Under the pieces are notes generated by a model that did not search any database, was not told the origin of the DNA, and was given only the letters and a program-made list of their open reading frames with translations. Below are positions 1 through 9,640 of a stretch of 64,000 nt of DNA, piece by piece (within the stretch, counting starts at the first letter, position 1; every line of letters starts with the position of its first letter). Position numbers and translations under genes: made by a program. The DNA is from Rickettsiales bacterium (GTDB lineage Bacteria > Pseudomonadota > Alphaproteobacteria > Rickettsiales > JABCZZ01). Location: NCBI GenBank assembly GCA_035765535.1, contig DASTXE010000006.1, positions 62,001-126,000 on the forward strand. Direction: 5' to 3'.

Positions 1-429
1 GACTTCAAACTGCGTTTCATGAACTTCATGGCCGAATGGGCGCAGGATATGCGCAACGACAAGAAATCCCTCATCGTGGTGGGCGATATGAACATCGCCC
101 CGCTGGAGCATGATGTCTGGTCCCACAAGCAATTGCTGGGCGTCGTCTCGCATACGCCGGTAGAAGTGGAAGCCATGGAGCTATTCCGTAAGTCCTTTGA
201 TTTTGTTGATACTTCCCGGCATTTTGCTCCAGCTCCTGCCAAGCTTTACAGCTGGTGGAGCTACCGCAATCAGGACTGGAAAAAGTCAGATCGCGGCCGC
301 AGACTTGACCATATCTGGGTCACATCCGACCTGCAGCCGAAGCTTAAATCCTCTTATATCCTGCGCGAAGCCAGGGATTTCTCCAATCCTTCCGACCATG
401 TTCCGGTCGTTACCGAATTTGACTGGTAA
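1..429 (+). CDS. xth: exodeoxyribonuclease III, C-terminal part
   Basis: The reading frame is open from base 1, so the 5' end lies outside the window; about 142 residues of a family usually near 260 are present. ExoIII is a Mg-dependent AP endonuclease and 3'-5' exonuclease of base-excision repair. Visible motifs are GDMN (the Asp/Asn pair matching E. coli D151/N153), LDHIW (D229) and the terminal SDHVPV (H259), in the usual order near the C-terminus. These are the catalytic residues of the endonuclease/exonuclease/phosphatase fold. The gene converges on yidD, with repeat A1 between them. Identification is firm; only the missing N-terminus is unknown. Confidence 0.93.
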   Translation, partial: DFKLRFMNFMAEWAQDMRNDKKSLIVVGDMNIAPLEHDVWSHKQLLGVVSHTPVEVEAMELFRKSFDFVDTSRHFAPAPAKLYSWWSYRNQDWKKSDRGRRLDHIWVTSDLQPKLKSSYILREARDFSNPSDHVPVVTEFDW

Positions 430-457
430 CGAATTCACGAACTGGAAGAAAGATCCA

Positions 458-546
458 CGAAGCCAGTAGGCTGAGCCCTTTAGTCGCGAAGCGTTAGGTT
501 CATCGCGAAGGCCAGGAGGCCGAAGCGGGAACAAAAGAATATTTAA
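458..546 (+). repeat. dispersed intergenic repeat family A, copy 1
   Basis: About 89 bases that align over their whole length with 58692-58781, with roughly four in five bases identical and a few one-base gaps. Both copies contain AGCC-N4-GGCT near the start and a shared GCGTTAGGTTCAT core, and both end in a TTTAA that supplies the stop codon of the minus-strand neighbour (yidD here, dapB at the other copy). Both lie between convergent genes in the same orientation. The function is unknown; a REP-like element or 3'-end processing/termination element fits the position. Confidence 0.8.
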
Positions 547-752
547 GGCACCGGATCGTGAGTGTATTTCCCCCACGGATGGCATCTCGAAATTCGCCTT
601 ACCGCCAGCCATCCCCCTTTAAAAGCACCATATTTTCCTACTGCTTCAGCGGCATATTCCGAGCAGGTCGGCGTAAAACGACAGGCTGCGGGGAGCCAGG
701 GCGACAGGAAATATTTATAGAACCGGATGCAGGCAATCAATATATAGTGCAT
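543..752 (-). CDS. yidD: membrane protein insertion efficiency factor YidD
   Basis: A 69-residue protein matching YidD, a small membrane-associated protein that assists YidC-dependent insertion. Diagnostic segments are IRFYKYFLSPW, the cysteine-containing CRFTPTCSEYA and the C-terminal CHPWG...DPVP. The frame extends upstream to a TTG at 824, but the ATG at 752 gives the normal family length and N-terminus, so I use it; no strong ribosome binding site is visible. In many bacteria yidD lies between rnpA and yidC. Here those two genes are about 53 kb away, so yidD has been separated from its usual operon. Its stop codon lies in the end of repeat A1. Confidence 0.88.
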   Translation of the reverse strand: MHYILIACIRFYKYFLSPWLPAACRFTPTCSEYAAEAVGKYGAFKGGWLAVRRISRCHPWGKYTHDPVP

Positions 753-760
753 ATTTTCGC

Positions 761-789
761 TTGAAATACGGATTTGATCCCTATATAAA
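761..789 (+). promoter_or_regulatory. sigma70-type promoter for the rimP-nusA operon
   Basis: TTGAAA (761-766), a 17-base spacer and TATAAA (784-789) form a near-consensus housekeeping promoter pointing at rimP. Transcription would begin near A796, giving a leader of about 150 bases that contains the terminator-like hairpin at 813-839. Sequence pattern only. Confidence 0.6.
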
Positions 790-812
790 GCAACCAGTTT
801 AAGAAAAGCAAG

Positions 813-839
813 AAGGTGGGTCAAAAACCCGCCTTTTTT
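813..839 (+). terminator. leader terminator-like hairpin upstream of rimP
   Basis: A 9-bp stem (813-821 with 827-835, one G-T wobble) with loop CAAAA is followed by a T-run to 839. It is oriented as a plus-strand intrinsic terminator and lies only about 20 bases after the predicted start site at 796. It therefore could act as an attenuator for rimP-nusA-infB rather than ending a gene. The remaining leader (840-945) is GC-rich and contains further small hairpins such as GCGGA-N5-TCCGC and AACGC-AAA-GCGTT. Confidence 0.55.
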
Positions 840-945
840 ATTAGCTCAAGCTGCGGACGAGCTCCGCGAGGACTAGCGACCAAGGGGAGCGCAGCCCACG
901 TGGCGCCAAAACGCAAAGCGTTGAACGCGAACTAAAAGAAAACAT

Positions 946-1449
946 ATGGAATTTTCGATACAGGATAAGATTGTTGCGATTATCGAGCCTTCGCTGAACG
1001 GCATGGGGTATAACCTTGTGCAGGTGAAGCTGATCGAAGGCGGAAGACGTACGCTCCAGATCATGGCGGAACGTATCGACGGTCGCAATATGACAGTGGA
1101 TGACTGCGCCGATATCAGCTACAACGTCTCCGCCCTGCTGGACGTGGAAGACCCGATCAGCGATGCGTATCATCTGGAAATTAGCTCGCCGGGTATCGAC
1201 CGCCCGCTCGTAAAGCTTCAGGATTTCGAGCGCTTCAGCGGATTTGAAGCAAAACTCGAGACAAAAATGCTGATTGATGGGCGCAAGCGCTTTAAAGGCA
1301 GGATCAAAGGAATTCAGGAACAGAATGTTCTGATGGAAACGGAGGAAGGCACGGCTTCCGTTATACCGTTTAATATGGTGCGCTCGGCAAAGCTGCTGCT
1401 TACAGATGAATTACTGAAGAAAGCAGCTGCCGGACAGGTAAACAATTAA
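946..1449 (+). CDS. rimP: ribosome maturation factor RimP
   Basis: A 167-residue protein with the RimP signature LEISSPGIDRPL in the middle and the SH3-like C-terminal domain. RimP acts in late assembly of the 30S subunit. The ATG at 946 follows a weak AAAAGAAAA stretch rather than a clear Shine-Dalgarno. It is the first gene of the conserved rimP-nusA-infB-rbfA-truB-rpsO-pnp block and is separated from nusA by 21 bases. Length and gene order match the family. Confidence 0.95.
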   Translation: MEFSIQDKIVAIIEPSLNGMGYNLVQVKLIEGGRRTLQIMAERIDGRNMTVDDCADISYNVSALLDVEDPISDAYHLEISSPGIDRPLVKLQDFERFSGFEAKLETKMLIDGRKRFKGRIKGIQEQNVLMETEEGTASVIPFNMVRSAKLLLTDELLKKAAAGQVNN

Positions 1450-1470
1450 GACTTTAACCAGAGGTGAATT

Positions 1471-2982
1471 ATGGCTTTAGCGTTATCGACAAGTGGTAAT
1501 ACGGAAATTCTGCAGATCGCAGATGCGGTGGCCCGGGAAAAGGGCATCAGCCGCGAGCAGGTGATTGAGGCGCTGGAAAACGCCGTGCAGGTTGCAGGCC
1601 GCCGCAAATACGGCCACGAGCACAATATCCGCGCTGAGATCGACCGCAAGAGCGGAGAAATCAAGCTTTACCGCGTGATCGAAGTGGTTGAGACCGTGGA
1701 AAACGAAGTCACCCAGATTTCGCTCGCAGAAGCACATCGCCGTGATAAGACCCTTGAAATCGGCAGCGAAATCCGCGACCGCCTGCCGCCGATCGATATC
1801 GGCCGTATCTCCGCTCAGACTGCAAAGCAGGTCATTGTGCAGAAAGTGCGCGACGCAGAACGCGATAAACAATACGAAGAATACAAAGACCGCATTGCTG
1901 AAATCATCAGCGGCACCGTTAAACGTATCGAACATAACAACGTCACAGTCGATTTCGGTCGTACGGAAGCTTTCCTGCGCCGCGACGAACTGATCCCGCG
2001 CGAAACCTTCCGCGTCGGCGACCGCATTCGCGCTTACGTTTACGACGTGCGTCGCGAAAAATCCGGTCCGCAGATTTTCCTGACCCGCACCCGTCCTGAA
2101 TTCATGGCGAAACTGTTCGCACAGGAAGTGCCGGAAATCTATGACGGCATCATCGAGATCAAAGCCGTTGCCCGTGACCCGGGTTCACGCGCTAAAATCG
2201 CTGTTTACTCGCATGACTCCAGCGTCAATCCCGTGCTTTCCTGCGTCGGTGTGCGCGGTGCGCGCGTACAGGCCGTAGTTGCTGAACTGCAGGGCGAAAA
2301 GATCGACATCATCGAATGGTCGCCGGATCCCGCTACCTTCGTCGTCAACGCACTGTCTTCCGCGGAAGTCAGCAAAGTTGTTATCGACGAATCCCGTGAG
2401 CGTATCGAAGTCGTGGTGCCGGATGACCAGCTGAGCCTGGCTATCGGCCGCCGCGGTCAGAACGTCCGCCTTGCCTCACAGCTCGTTGGCTGGAACATCG
2501 ATATTCTGACAGAAGAAGTCGAATCCAACCGCCGCGCCGAAGAGTTCAACACCCTCTCCAAGATGTTCGTTGAAACGCTGAACGTGGAAGAAGTCATCGC
2601 GCACCTGCTGGTGACCGAAGGCTTCACAACGATTGAAGAAGTGGCTTACGTGCCGCTGGAAGATATCAGCGCGATCGAAGGCTTCGATGAGAACGTCGCT
2701 ACCGAACTGCGTAACCGCGCTCGCGAATTCCTGGAAAACAAGAAACAGGAAGAAGAAGCAAAGCTGCGCAACCTCGGTCTGGACGAAAAACTCATCGCTC
2801 TGGGCCTGCCCAACGATGTGCTGATCCAGCTTGGCAACAATAAGATCCTCACGCTGGATGACTTTGCGGATCTGTCACAGCCGGAATTTCTGGACATCGT
2901 GCCACATTCGCATTTGTCACACGAGGAAATTGATAGTATGATCATGAAAGCGCGTGAACACTGGTTTGCGGAAGAAAAGTAA
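1471..2982 (+). CDS. nusA: transcription termination/antitermination protein NusA
   Basis: A 503-residue NusA with the full set of domains: N-terminal RNA-polymerase-binding domain (about 1-125), S1 domain (about 140-205, starting near SGTVKRIEHNNVTVDFG), tandem KH domains (the second around 318-340 with LAIGRRGQNVRLAS), and C-terminal helix-hairpin-helix acidic repeats (about 360-500). NusA binds RNA polymerase and modulates pausing, termination and antitermination. Its own leader contains a terminator-like hairpin, which makes autogenous control plausible. AGAGGTG lies upstream of the ATG. The ylxR gene often found between nusA and infB is absent. Confidence 0.97.
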   Translation: MALALSTSGNTEILQIADAVAREKGISREQVIEALENAVQVAGRRKYGHEHNIRAEIDRKSGEIKLYRVIEVVETVENEVTQISLAEAHRRDKTLEIGSEIRDRLPPIDIGRISAQTAKQVIVQKVRDAERDKQYEEYKDRIAEIISGTVKRIEHNNVTVDFGRTEAFLRRDELIPRETFRVGDRIRAYVYDVRREKSGPQIFLTRTRPEFMAKLFAQEVPEIYDGIIEIKAVARDPGSRAKIAVYSHDSSVNPVLSCVGVRGARVQAVVAELQGEKIDIIEWSPDPATFVVNALSSAEVSKVVIDESRERIEVVVPDDQLSLAIGRRGQNVRLASQLVGWNIDILTEEVESNRRAEEFNTLSKMFVETLNVEEVIAHLLVTEGFTTIEEVAYVPLEDISAIEGFDENVATELRNRAREFLENKKQEEEAKLRNLGLDEKLIALGLPNDVLIQLGNNKILTLDDFADLSQPEFLDIVPHSHLSHEEIDSMIMKAREHWFAEEK

Positions 2983-2991
2983 GGTCTTTGC

Positions 2992-3021
2992 AGGATAAAG
3001 GCGGAATTCCGCCTTTATCCT
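2992..3021 (+). repeat. perfect inverted repeat between nusA and infB
   Basis: Two 13-base arms (2992-3004 and 3009-3021) flank an AATT centre, so the 30-base unit is a perfect palindrome. It would form a very stable hairpin just after the nusA stop codon. Only two T bases follow, so it is a poor classical terminator. RNase III processing or partial termination between nusA and infB are possible roles. Confidence 0.7.
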
Positions 3022-3076
3022 TAAGGCCGTTTGCTGCATCTGGAAATACCCAACCAACCGTTAGTCATTTAGGATT

Positions 3077-5656
3077 ATGAACGATACAACAAAAAAAGAA
3101 CCGCTGACAATGTCTCGACCCAACCGCCTCGAACTGACCAAAACAGTAGAAAGCGGCAAGGTTAAGCAGAACTTTCAGCATGGCCGTTCTAAAACCGTAA
3201 CGGTGGAAGTCCGCAAAACCAGAACCTTCACCAGCAACGACAGTGGCAGCATGGTAGAGCTGAAACGTGCCGCTGCGCTGCAGGAACAGGCTGAAAAAGC
3301 GCTTCACAGCGCAACGGAAACGGAAGAGGATACAACGCTCACTTCCGAAGAACGCCTCTCCAGGCTGCGTGCGCTGGAACATGCGAAAACACGCCCCGCT
3401 TCTGAACCCAGGCTTATGCCCCTGCCGCCGACGGCACCGCCGGTCGTGGAAGAAAAGCCGGTTGTGGTTGCACCGTCAAAGCCTGCAGCCGCCCCTGCCC
3501 CGGCTCCAACCTCAGCTTCGCCGAGCGTAACCGCGGCCCAGGCTCCGATTTACAATAAGAAGCCCCTGAAAGAAATCGTCTTCAAAGAAGAGATCGCAGA
3601 AAAGGCTGCACGCAGCGCGGAAACACAATCCAACATCGTGAAACCCATCACGAGCAAGCATGTCGTGAAGTCTCCGGTCTTCCAGGCGGAAGAAGAACCG
3701 CGTGCGGCAGAACCCAAACAGTCTAAGATCAAACTGCGCCGCGCCGACGAAGAAAGGCGCAGCTCCGGCAAGATCACGGTCACCCAGGCGCTCAGCATGT
3801 CGGATGAACGTGTGCGCAGCCTTGCCTCCTTGCGCCGTCAGCGTGAAAAAGCCAAGCGCTCGGAGCATGGCAACAGCTCAGCCAATCAGGAGAAAGTCTT
3901 CCGCGAAGTGGTCATTCCTGAAATCATCACCGTGCAGGAACTCGCTAACCGTATGGCGGAACGTGCGGTCGACGTTGTGAAAGCACTGATGAAGATGGGC
4001 ACCATGGTCACGGTGAACCAGAATATTGATGCGGATACGGCGGAACTCATCGTCTCCGAATTCGGCCACAAGATGAAGCGCGTCAGCGAAGGGGACGTGG
4101 AAAACATCCTGAAGCAGGAAGATGCGCAGGAAGATGCATCCCTGCTGAAACCGCGCGCGCCTGTCGTGACGATCATGGGCCACGTGGACCACGGTAAAAC
4201 CTCATTGCTCGATGCACTCCGCAAAACGGACGTAGCCGCAGGTGAAGCCGGTGGTATCACGCAGCATATCGGCGCATATCAGGTCACGCTCGGCAACAAC
4301 CAGAAAATCACCTTCCTCGACACCCCGGGCCATGAAGCTTTCACGGCTATGCGTGCACGCGGCGCCAAGGTAACCGACATCGTAGTGCTCGTTGTGGCAG
4401 CTGATGACGGTATCATGGAACAGACGAAGGAAGCGATCAGCCACGCAAAAGCGGCTGGCGTTTCCATTATCGTGGCTGTTAACAAGATCGACAAGCCCGG
4501 CGCAGATCCGTCCCGTGTGAAAAACGAACTGATGCAGTATGAACTCGTACCCGAAGAATACGGCGGTGACGTGATCGTGATCGAAGTATCGGCCAAAACC
4601 GGTCAGGGCCTGGATAAACTCGAAGAATCCATCCTGCTGCAGGCAGAAGTGCTTGAACTCAAAGCCAACCCGGACCGCACGGCCTCCGGTGCCGTGGTGG
4701 AAGCCAAGATTGACCGCGGTCGCGGTGTTGTGGCAACGCTACTCATCCAGAAAGGTACGCTGCGCGTCGGCGATATCGTGGTGGCAGGCGGTGCATACGG
4801 CAAAGTCCGCGCCATTATCGACGATAAGGGCCGCACGATTACCGAAGCTCCTCCGGCGCTCCCCGTCGAGATTCTGGGTCTCACCCAGGCTCCCGAAGCG
4901 GGCGATGAATTCAACGTGGTGGAAAACGAAAAGATCGCGCGCGATATTACGGAATACCGTCAGCAGCGCAGCCGTACGGCTCAGGCAATGCTGGCCACCA
5001 AGTCGCTCGACAGTCTTTTCGCTGCCTCTGCAGGCACAAAAGCCAAGGAATTGCCCGTCATTATTAAGTCCGACGTGCAAGGATCCGCCGAAGCCATTAC
5101 GCAGAGTGTGCAGAAATTCTCGGGCGAAGAAGTTACTGTCCGTGTACTGCATTCCGGCGTCGGCGCTATCACTGAGTCGGATGTGACGCTCGCTAACGCA
5201 ACGAATGCGCTGGTGATTGGCTTCAACGTCCGCGCCACCGCGCAGGCACGCGACATGGCCGCACGTGACAAGGTCAATATCCGCTACTACTCGATCATTT
5301 ATGATGTAGTGGAAGATATCAAAGCCGCGCTTTCGGGCATGCTCTCGCCGACGCTGAAGGAAAACTTCCTCGGCTACGCGGAAATCCGCGAAGTGTTCAA
5401 CCTCTCCAAGGCTGGCAAGGTCGCAGGCTGCATGGTCACCGAAGGTATCGTCAAACGCGGCGCCAAAGTTCGCCTGCTGCGCGACAACGTGGTCATCCAT
5501 ACCGGCGCGCTCAAAACCCTCAAGCGCTTCAAGGACGATGTCAAGGAAGTCAGCCGTGGCATGGAATGCGGTATGGCGTTTGAAAATTACGACGATATGC
5601 GTGTCGGCGACATGATTGAGGCGTACGAGATCGAAGAAGTGGCCAGAACGGTTTAA
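3077..5656 (+). CDS. infB: translation initiation factor IF-2
   Basis: An 859-residue IF2, the GTPase that places initiator tRNA on the 30S subunit and promotes subunit joining. The N-terminus contains the [16 protein letters not shown] and [15 protein letters not shown] segments common in alphaproteobacteria, followed by a long Ala/Pro/charged low-complexity region to about residue 280. The G domain has GHVDHGKT (from G368), DTPGHEAF (from D415) and NKID (from N469), followed by the beta-barrel and C-terminal initiator-binding domains. The ATG at 3077 follows AGGA. A second in-frame ATG at 3110 could give a shorter form. The gene lies after the palindrome at 2992-3021. Confidence 0.97.
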   Translation: MNDTTKKEPLTMSRPNRLELTKTVESGKVKQNFQHGRSKTVTVEVRKTRTFTSNDSGSMVELKRAAALQEQAEKALHSATETEEDTTLTSEERLSRLRALEHAKTRPASEPRLMPLPPTAPPVVEEKPVVVAPSKPAAAPAPAPTSASPSVTAAQAPIYNKKPLKEIVFKEEIAEKAARSAETQSNIVKPITSKHVVKSPVFQAEEEPRAAEPKQSKIKLRRADEERRSSGKITVTQALSMSDERVRSLASLRRQREKAKRSEHGNSSANQEKVFREVVIPEIITVQELANRMAERAVDVVKALMKMGTMVTVNQNIDADTAELIVSEFGHKMKRVSEGDVENILKQEDAQEDASLLKPRAPVVTIMGHVDHGKTSLLDALRKTDVAAGEAGGITQHIGAYQVTLGNNQKITFLDTPGHEAFTAMRARGAKVTDIVVLVVAADDGIMEQTKEAISHAKAAGVSIIVAVNKIDKPGADPSRVKNELMQYELVPEEYGGDVIVIEVSAKTGQGLDKLEESILLQAEVLELKANPDRTASGAVVEAKIDRGRGVVATLLIQKGTLRVGDIVVAGGAYGKVRAIIDDKGRTITEAPPALPVEILGLTQAPEAGDEFNVVENEKIARDITEYRQQRSRTAQAMLATKSLDSLFAASAGTKAKELPVIIKSDVQGSAEAITQSVQKFSGEEVTVRVLHSGVGAITESDVTLANATNALVIGFNVRATAQARDMAARDKVNIRYYSIIYDVVEDIKAALSGMLSPTLKENFLGYAEIREVFNLSKAGKVAGCMVTEGIVKRGAKVRLLRDNVVIHTGALKTLKRFKDDVKEVSRGMECGMAFENYDDMRVGDMIEAYEIEEVARTV

Positions 5657-5682
5657 GTTAAGGCCGCCAGGAAGGAAGTGTA

Positions 5683-6075
5683 ATGTCAGTAGGAAAGCCG
5701 CCCAATCAGCGCCAGTTGCGCGTAGGAGAAGAAATCCGCCATGTATTGGCTGATCTCTTCATGCGCGGGGAATGCCATGACCGTGACATTAACAGCACCC
5801 CCATCACGGTCTCGGAAGTGCGCATCAGCCCGGACCTGAAAAACGCTACGGCCTATGTAATGCCGCTGGGTGGCCAGAACCGCGATACGGTCATGAGCGC
5901 TTTAGAGCGCAATGCCCCTATCCTGCGCAAACTGGTTTCCGATCGTATGAAGCTGCGCTATGCGCCGCGTATCAGTTTCCGCCTCGACACCTCGTTTGAG
6001 GAAGCGCACCGGATCGAAACGCTGCTCAACAAGCCGGAAGTGGCGCGCGACCTGGAAAAAGACCATATTAAGTAA
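5683..6075 (+). CDS. rbfA: 30S ribosome-binding factor RbfA
   Basis: A 130-residue KH-fold protein that binds the 5' helix region of 16S rRNA during 30S maturation. Typical segments are VGEEIRHVLADLF near the N-terminus, ITVSEVRISPDLKNATAYV in the middle and LRYAPRISFRLDTSFEEAHRI near the end. AGGAAGGAAG upstream of the ATG is a good ribosome binding site. It lies 26 bases after infB and 8 bases before truB, as expected for this operon. Confidence 0.96.
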   Translation: MSVGKPPNQRQLRVGEEIRHVLADLFMRGECHDRDINSTPITVSEVRISPDLKNATAYVMPLGGQNRDTVMSALERNAPILRKLVSDRMKLRYAPRISFRLDTSFEEAHRIETLLNKPEVARDLEKDHIK

Positions 6076-6083
6076 CCGGGTAG

Positions 6084-7001
6084 ATGCCTAATACCATAAC
6101 CTCCCCCTCGCCGCTTGAAGCTGACAAGCAACCGTTATCCCACGGGTTCCTTGTCCTCGATAAACCATACGGCATCTCCTCCGCCAAGGCGGTATCGGAC
6201 GTCAAACGACTACTGAAATGCGCAAAGATCGGTCATGGCGGCACGCTCGACCCACTGGCCTCCGGTATCCTGCCACTTGCCATTGGCGAAGCAACCAAGG
6301 CATTCGACTATGTCGCAAGCGCAACCAAACAATATCGTTTCACCACCACCTTCGGTGAAGAACGCACGACTGGGGATGCGGAGGGCGAAGCCACTGCGAC
6401 TTGCGACTATATTCCCATGCGGGCAACGCTCGAGGCAGTTCTTCCGGCCTTTACCGGCACGATTATGCAAACGCCTCCCGTCTATTCCGCTCTCAATGTC
6501 GGCGGCAAACGCGCCTATGAATTGGCAAGACAGGGCCAGGAGGTGCAGCTGGAAGCCCGTCCCATAGAGATTCACCAGCTTGAACTCGTTTCGTTTGCAG
6601 ACAGAACTGCAACTTTCGGTGTTACCTGCGGCAAAGGCACTTATATCCGCTCGCTCGCGCAGGATATAGCAAGAAAATGCAATAGCTTAGGCTATGTTTC
6701 CATGCTAAGGCGTACGTCTGTAGGTAAATTTACCGAAAACATGGCGATTTCACTGGATAATTTGCGGGAAGTTGTGCATAATGCCGCGCCGCTTGAAGCT
6801 TGGCTTTCGATTGAATTGGCGCTGGACGACATCCCGGCAATCAATCTGGACGCGAACGAAACGGTAGCGCTGCGCCATGGCAAACAACTTCGTATGGATA
6901 AACCGGACGGAACTTACATGGGGCTTCACCAGGGCAAAATAGTAGCTTTGGCGGAAGTGAAAAACGCGACGCTCAGATCGAAACGTATATTTAATTGTTA
7001 A
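6084..7001 (+). CDS. truB: tRNA pseudouridine(55) synthase TruB
   Basis: A 305-residue TruB that converts U55 of tRNA to pseudouridine in the T-loop. The catalytic motif GGTLDPLASG contains the nucleophilic Asp at residue 56, and GTYIRSLAQDIA is the conserved central motif. The protein begins with a GFLVLDKPYGISS-type N-terminal segment typical of the family. It overlaps no neighbour and lies between rbfA and rpsO in the canonical order. Confidence 0.97.
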   Translation: MPNTITSPSPLEADKQPLSHGFLVLDKPYGISSAKAVSDVKRLLKCAKIGHGGTLDPLASGILPLAIGEATKAFDYVASATKQYRFTTTFGEERTTGDAEGEATATCDYIPMRATLEAVLPAFTGTIMQTPPVYSALNVGGKRAYELARQGQEVQLEARPIEIHQLELVSFADRTATFGVTCGKGTYIRSLAQDIARKCNSLGYVSMLRRTSVGKFTENMAISLDNLREVVHNAAPLEAWLSIELALDDIPAINLDANETVALRHGKQLRMDKPDGTYMGLHQGKIVALAEVKNATLRSKRIFNC

Positions 7002-7020
7002 TTTGTAAGGAGAACTATCG

Positions 7021-7290
7021 ATGTCGATTACTACTGAAAAGAAGACAAAGCTGATTAAAGATTTCGCAACCGGCAAAAGCGACACAGGGTCGCCGGAAGT
7101 ACAGATCGCCCTGCTGACGGAGCGTATCACCAATCTTTCAAAGCATTTTGAAACGCATAAAAAAGACCACCATTCGCGCCACGGGCTGCTGATTCTGGTC
7201 GGTCGCCGCAAAAGGCTCCTGGAATACCTCAAGAACAAAGATTTTGACGGTTATTCCGCTCTCATCAAGAAGCTGGGCCTGAGAAAATAA
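7021..7290 (+). CDS. rpsO: 30S ribosomal protein S15
   Basis: An 89-residue S15 (family length 88-90) with the segments [31 protein letters not shown] and [10 protein letters not shown]. It binds the central domain of 16S rRNA and helps nucleate platform assembly. AAGGAG lies upstream of the ATG. A strong intrinsic terminator follows it directly, before pnp. Confidence 0.98.
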   Translation: MSITTEKKTKLIKDFATGKSDTGSPEVQIALLTERITNLSKHFETHKKDHHSRHGLLILVGRRKRLLEYLKNKDFDGYSALIKKLGLRK

Positions 7291-7300
7291 CGAATACCAT

Positions 7301-7337
7301 CCCCGCCACTTTCAACGAGTGGCGGGGAAAATTTTTT
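7301..7337 (+). terminator. rpsO terminator
   Basis: A perfect 10-bp GC-rich stem (7301-7310 with 7318-7327), loop TTCAACG, then AAAA and six T bases. It separates rpsO from pnp, the same arrangement as in E. coli, where partial read-through and RNase III processing set the pnp level. Confidence 0.85.
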
Positions 7338-7405
7338 GGATGGGCAATTCTCCCCGGCCCGTTTGGAATTGTAGGAAAAAGGGGACGTAGGAAAAGGAAA
7401 CAAGA

Positions 7406-9556
7406 ATGTTTAAAATTGCAAAGAGACAAATTCAGTGGGGAAATAGCACGCTTACCCTGGAAACGGGGAAGCTGGCACGTCAGGCAGACGGCGCCGTGCT
7501 CGCCACTTACGGGGAAACGGTCGTACTGTGTACGGTCGTGGGTCAGAAAAAAGCGAAGCCGGAGACGGATTTCTTTCCGCTCACCGTGAACTACCAGGAA
7601 AAAGCCTTTGCCGCCGGTAAGATCCCGGGTGGCTTCTTCAAGCGTGAAGGCCGTCCGACGGAAAAGGAAGTACTGACCTCCCGCTTGATCGACAGGCCGA
7701 TCCGTCCGCTCTTCCCGGACAATTTCTTTAACGAAGTCCAAGTTGTTTGCACGCTGCTGTCGCACGATCTGGAAAACGATCCGGATGTTGTGGCAATGGT
7801 CGGCGCTTCCGCCGCGCTCACCCTCTCCGGCATCCCGTTCATGGGCCCGATTGCCGGTGGCCGCGTAGGCTATATCGACAACCAGTACGTCATCAACCCG
7901 ACCCGCAGCCAGCTCGCCGACAGCAAGCTCGACCTCGTGGTCGCAGGCACGCAGACCTCCGTGCTGATGGTGGAATCCGAAGCGAAAGAACTTTCCGAAG
8001 AAGTGATGCTCGGCGCTGTCATGGCAGGTCATAAGGCATTCCAGCCGGTGATCGAAGCGATCATCTCGCTCGCCGAAGAAGCTGCGAATGATCCGTGGGA
8101 ACTTGAAGTTAATCCACAGGAAGATGAAATCAAAAGCAAGCTTAAGGAAGCTGGCGAAGCCAAACTGCGTGAAGCCTTCAAGATCACCGCAAAACAGGCT
8201 CGTTCCGGGCGTCTGGATGAGATCAAGAAGGAAATCTGCGAACCGCTCGTGGAAGCTGGCCTCCCCGCTGTACAGGTAAAACGCCTGTTCAAGGCACTGG
8301 AAAGCGAAGTGGTGCGTCATGATATGGTCGCCACCAAGAAGCGTATCGACGGACGCGGCGAAGCTGACATCCGCCAGATCGTTTCCGAAGTAGGCATTCT
8401 GCCGAAAGTGCACGGTTCCGCTCTCTTTACGCGCGGTGAGACCCAGGCACTCGTGGTTGCAACGCTCGGCACCAGCATGGACGAACAGGTGATCGACGCG
8501 CTCGACGGCGAATATAAGGAATCCTTCCTGCTGCATTACAACTTCCCGCCTTACTCGGTCGGTGAAGTGGGCCGCATGGGCTCCCCGGGCCGCCGTGAAA
8601 TCGGCCACGGCAAGCTCGCATGGCGCGCTGTTCGCCCGCTGCTGCCGGCGAAGGAAAACTTCCCCTACACACTGCGTATCGTTTCCGAAATCACGGAATC
8701 CAACGGTTCCTCTTCCATGGCCACCGTATGCGGCACCTCGCTCGCGCTGATGGATGCAGGCGTACCGCTGGAACGTCCGGTTGCGGGTATTGCAATGGGC
8801 CTTATCAAAGAGAAGGAAGGTTTCGTTATTCTGTCCGACATCATGGGTGACGAAGACCATCTCGGCGACATGGATTTCAAGGTTGCAGGCACTGAAAGCG
8901 GCATCACCGCCCTGCAGATGGACATCAAGATCGACGGCATCACCGAAGAGATCATGCAGGTTGCGCTGACGCAGGCGAAAGCAGGCCGTAAGCACATCCT
9001 CGGTGAAATGGCAAAGGCACTGACCGGTGCACGCGACAGCGTCAACGATAATGCTCCGCGCATCACCACGATCTCGATCCCGAAAGATAAGATCCGTGAA
9101 GTGATCGGCTCCGGCGGCAAGGTCATCCGCGAAATCGTGGAAAAGACCGGCGCGAAGATCGATATCGAAGATGACGGCACCGTCAGGATCGCCGCTGTCA
9201 ACACCGACCAGGGCCAGGCTGCGCTGGACTGGATCAACGGTATCGTCGCGGAAGCGGAAATCGGCAAGATCTACACCGGTAAGGTTGTACGTATCGTTGA
9301 TTTCGGCGCATTCGTGAACTTCCTGGGCAGCAAGGACGGCCTCGTACATATCAGCGAGCTGGCCGAAGGCCGCGTAGGCAAAGTAACCGACGTGATCAAC
9401 GAGGGCGACACCGTGAAAGTGAAAGTCGTCGAAATCGAGCGTGGCAAGGTTCGCCTGTCAATGCGCGTCGTAGACCAGCAGACCGGTGAAGATATCACTG
9501 AAAAAGTGGGCGGTGTAAAGCCGCGCCGTGACGACCGCGAAAAGAAACAGGCTTAA
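7406..9556 (+). CDS. pnp: polyribonucleotide nucleotidyltransferase (PNPase)
   Basis: A 716-residue PNPase, the phosphorolytic 3'-5' exoribonuclease of the RNA degradosome. The two RNase PH-like core domains include [20 protein letters not shown] and the second-core segment around [11 protein letters not shown]. The KH domain begins near residue 561 ([15 protein letters not shown]) and the S1 domain near 619 ([17 protein letters not shown]). The ATG follows AGGAAA. A 694-residue open frame on the opposite strand is only a shadow of this gene. Confidence 0.98.
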   Translation: MFKIAKRQIQWGNSTLTLETGKLARQADGAVLATYGETVVLCTVVGQKKAKPETDFFPLTVNYQEKAFAAGKIPGGFFKREGRPTEKEVLTSRLIDRPIRPLFPDNFFNEVQVVCTLLSHDLENDPDVVAMVGASAALTLSGIPFMGPIAGGRVGYIDNQYVINPTRSQLADSKLDLVVAGTQTSVLMVESEAKELSEEVMLGAVMAGHKAFQPVIEAIISLAEEAANDPWELEVNPQEDEIKSKLKEAGEAKLREAFKITAKQARSGRLDEIKKEICEPLVEAGLPAVQVKRLFKALESEVVRHDMVATKKRIDGRGEADIRQIVSEVGILPKVHGSALFTRGETQALVVATLGTSMDEQVIDALDGEYKESFLLHYNFPPYSVGEVGRMGSPGRREIGHGKLAWRAVRPLLPAKENFPYTLRIVSEITESNGSSSMATVCGTSLALMDAGVPLERPVAGIAMGLIKEKEGFVILSDIMGDEDHLGDMDFKVAGTESGITALQMDIKIDGITEEIMQVALTQAKAGRKHILGEMAKALTGARDSVNDNAPRITTISIPKDKIREVIGSGGKVIREIVEKTGAKIDIEDDGTVRIAAVNTDQGQAALDWINGIVAEAEIGKIYTGKVVRIVDFGAFVNFLGSKDGLVHISELAEGRVGKVTDVINEGDTVKVKVVEIERGKVRLSMRVVDQQTGEDITEKVGGVKPRRDDREKKQA

Positions 9557-9583
9557 TTCGCGGGCTATAAGTAACAAGTGACG

Positions 9584-9613
9584 AGCGGCGGGTAAGGGTT
9601 TATACTCGCCGCT
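9584..9613. repeat. hairpin between pnp and holC
   Basis: AGCGGCG (9584-9590) pairs with CGCCGCT (9607-9613), extended inward by GTA/TAC around a short loop. No T-run follows on either strand, so it is more likely an mRNA 3' stabilising structure for pnp than a terminator. Confidence 0.45.
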
Positions 9614-9640
9614 TGAAACTCCCAAAGCCTGTTACTGATT

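Noticed and set aside
841..945. A third copy of repeat family A or B in the rimP leader
   Set aside because: It is GC-rich and hairpin-forming but shares only short words such as AAGCGTT with family A; no full-length alignment.
7265..9349. 694-residue open frame on the minus strand opposite pnp
   Set aside because: It is the antisense shadow of the pnp gene, has repetitive His/Asp/Arg-rich composition and matches no protein family; pnp is unambiguous.
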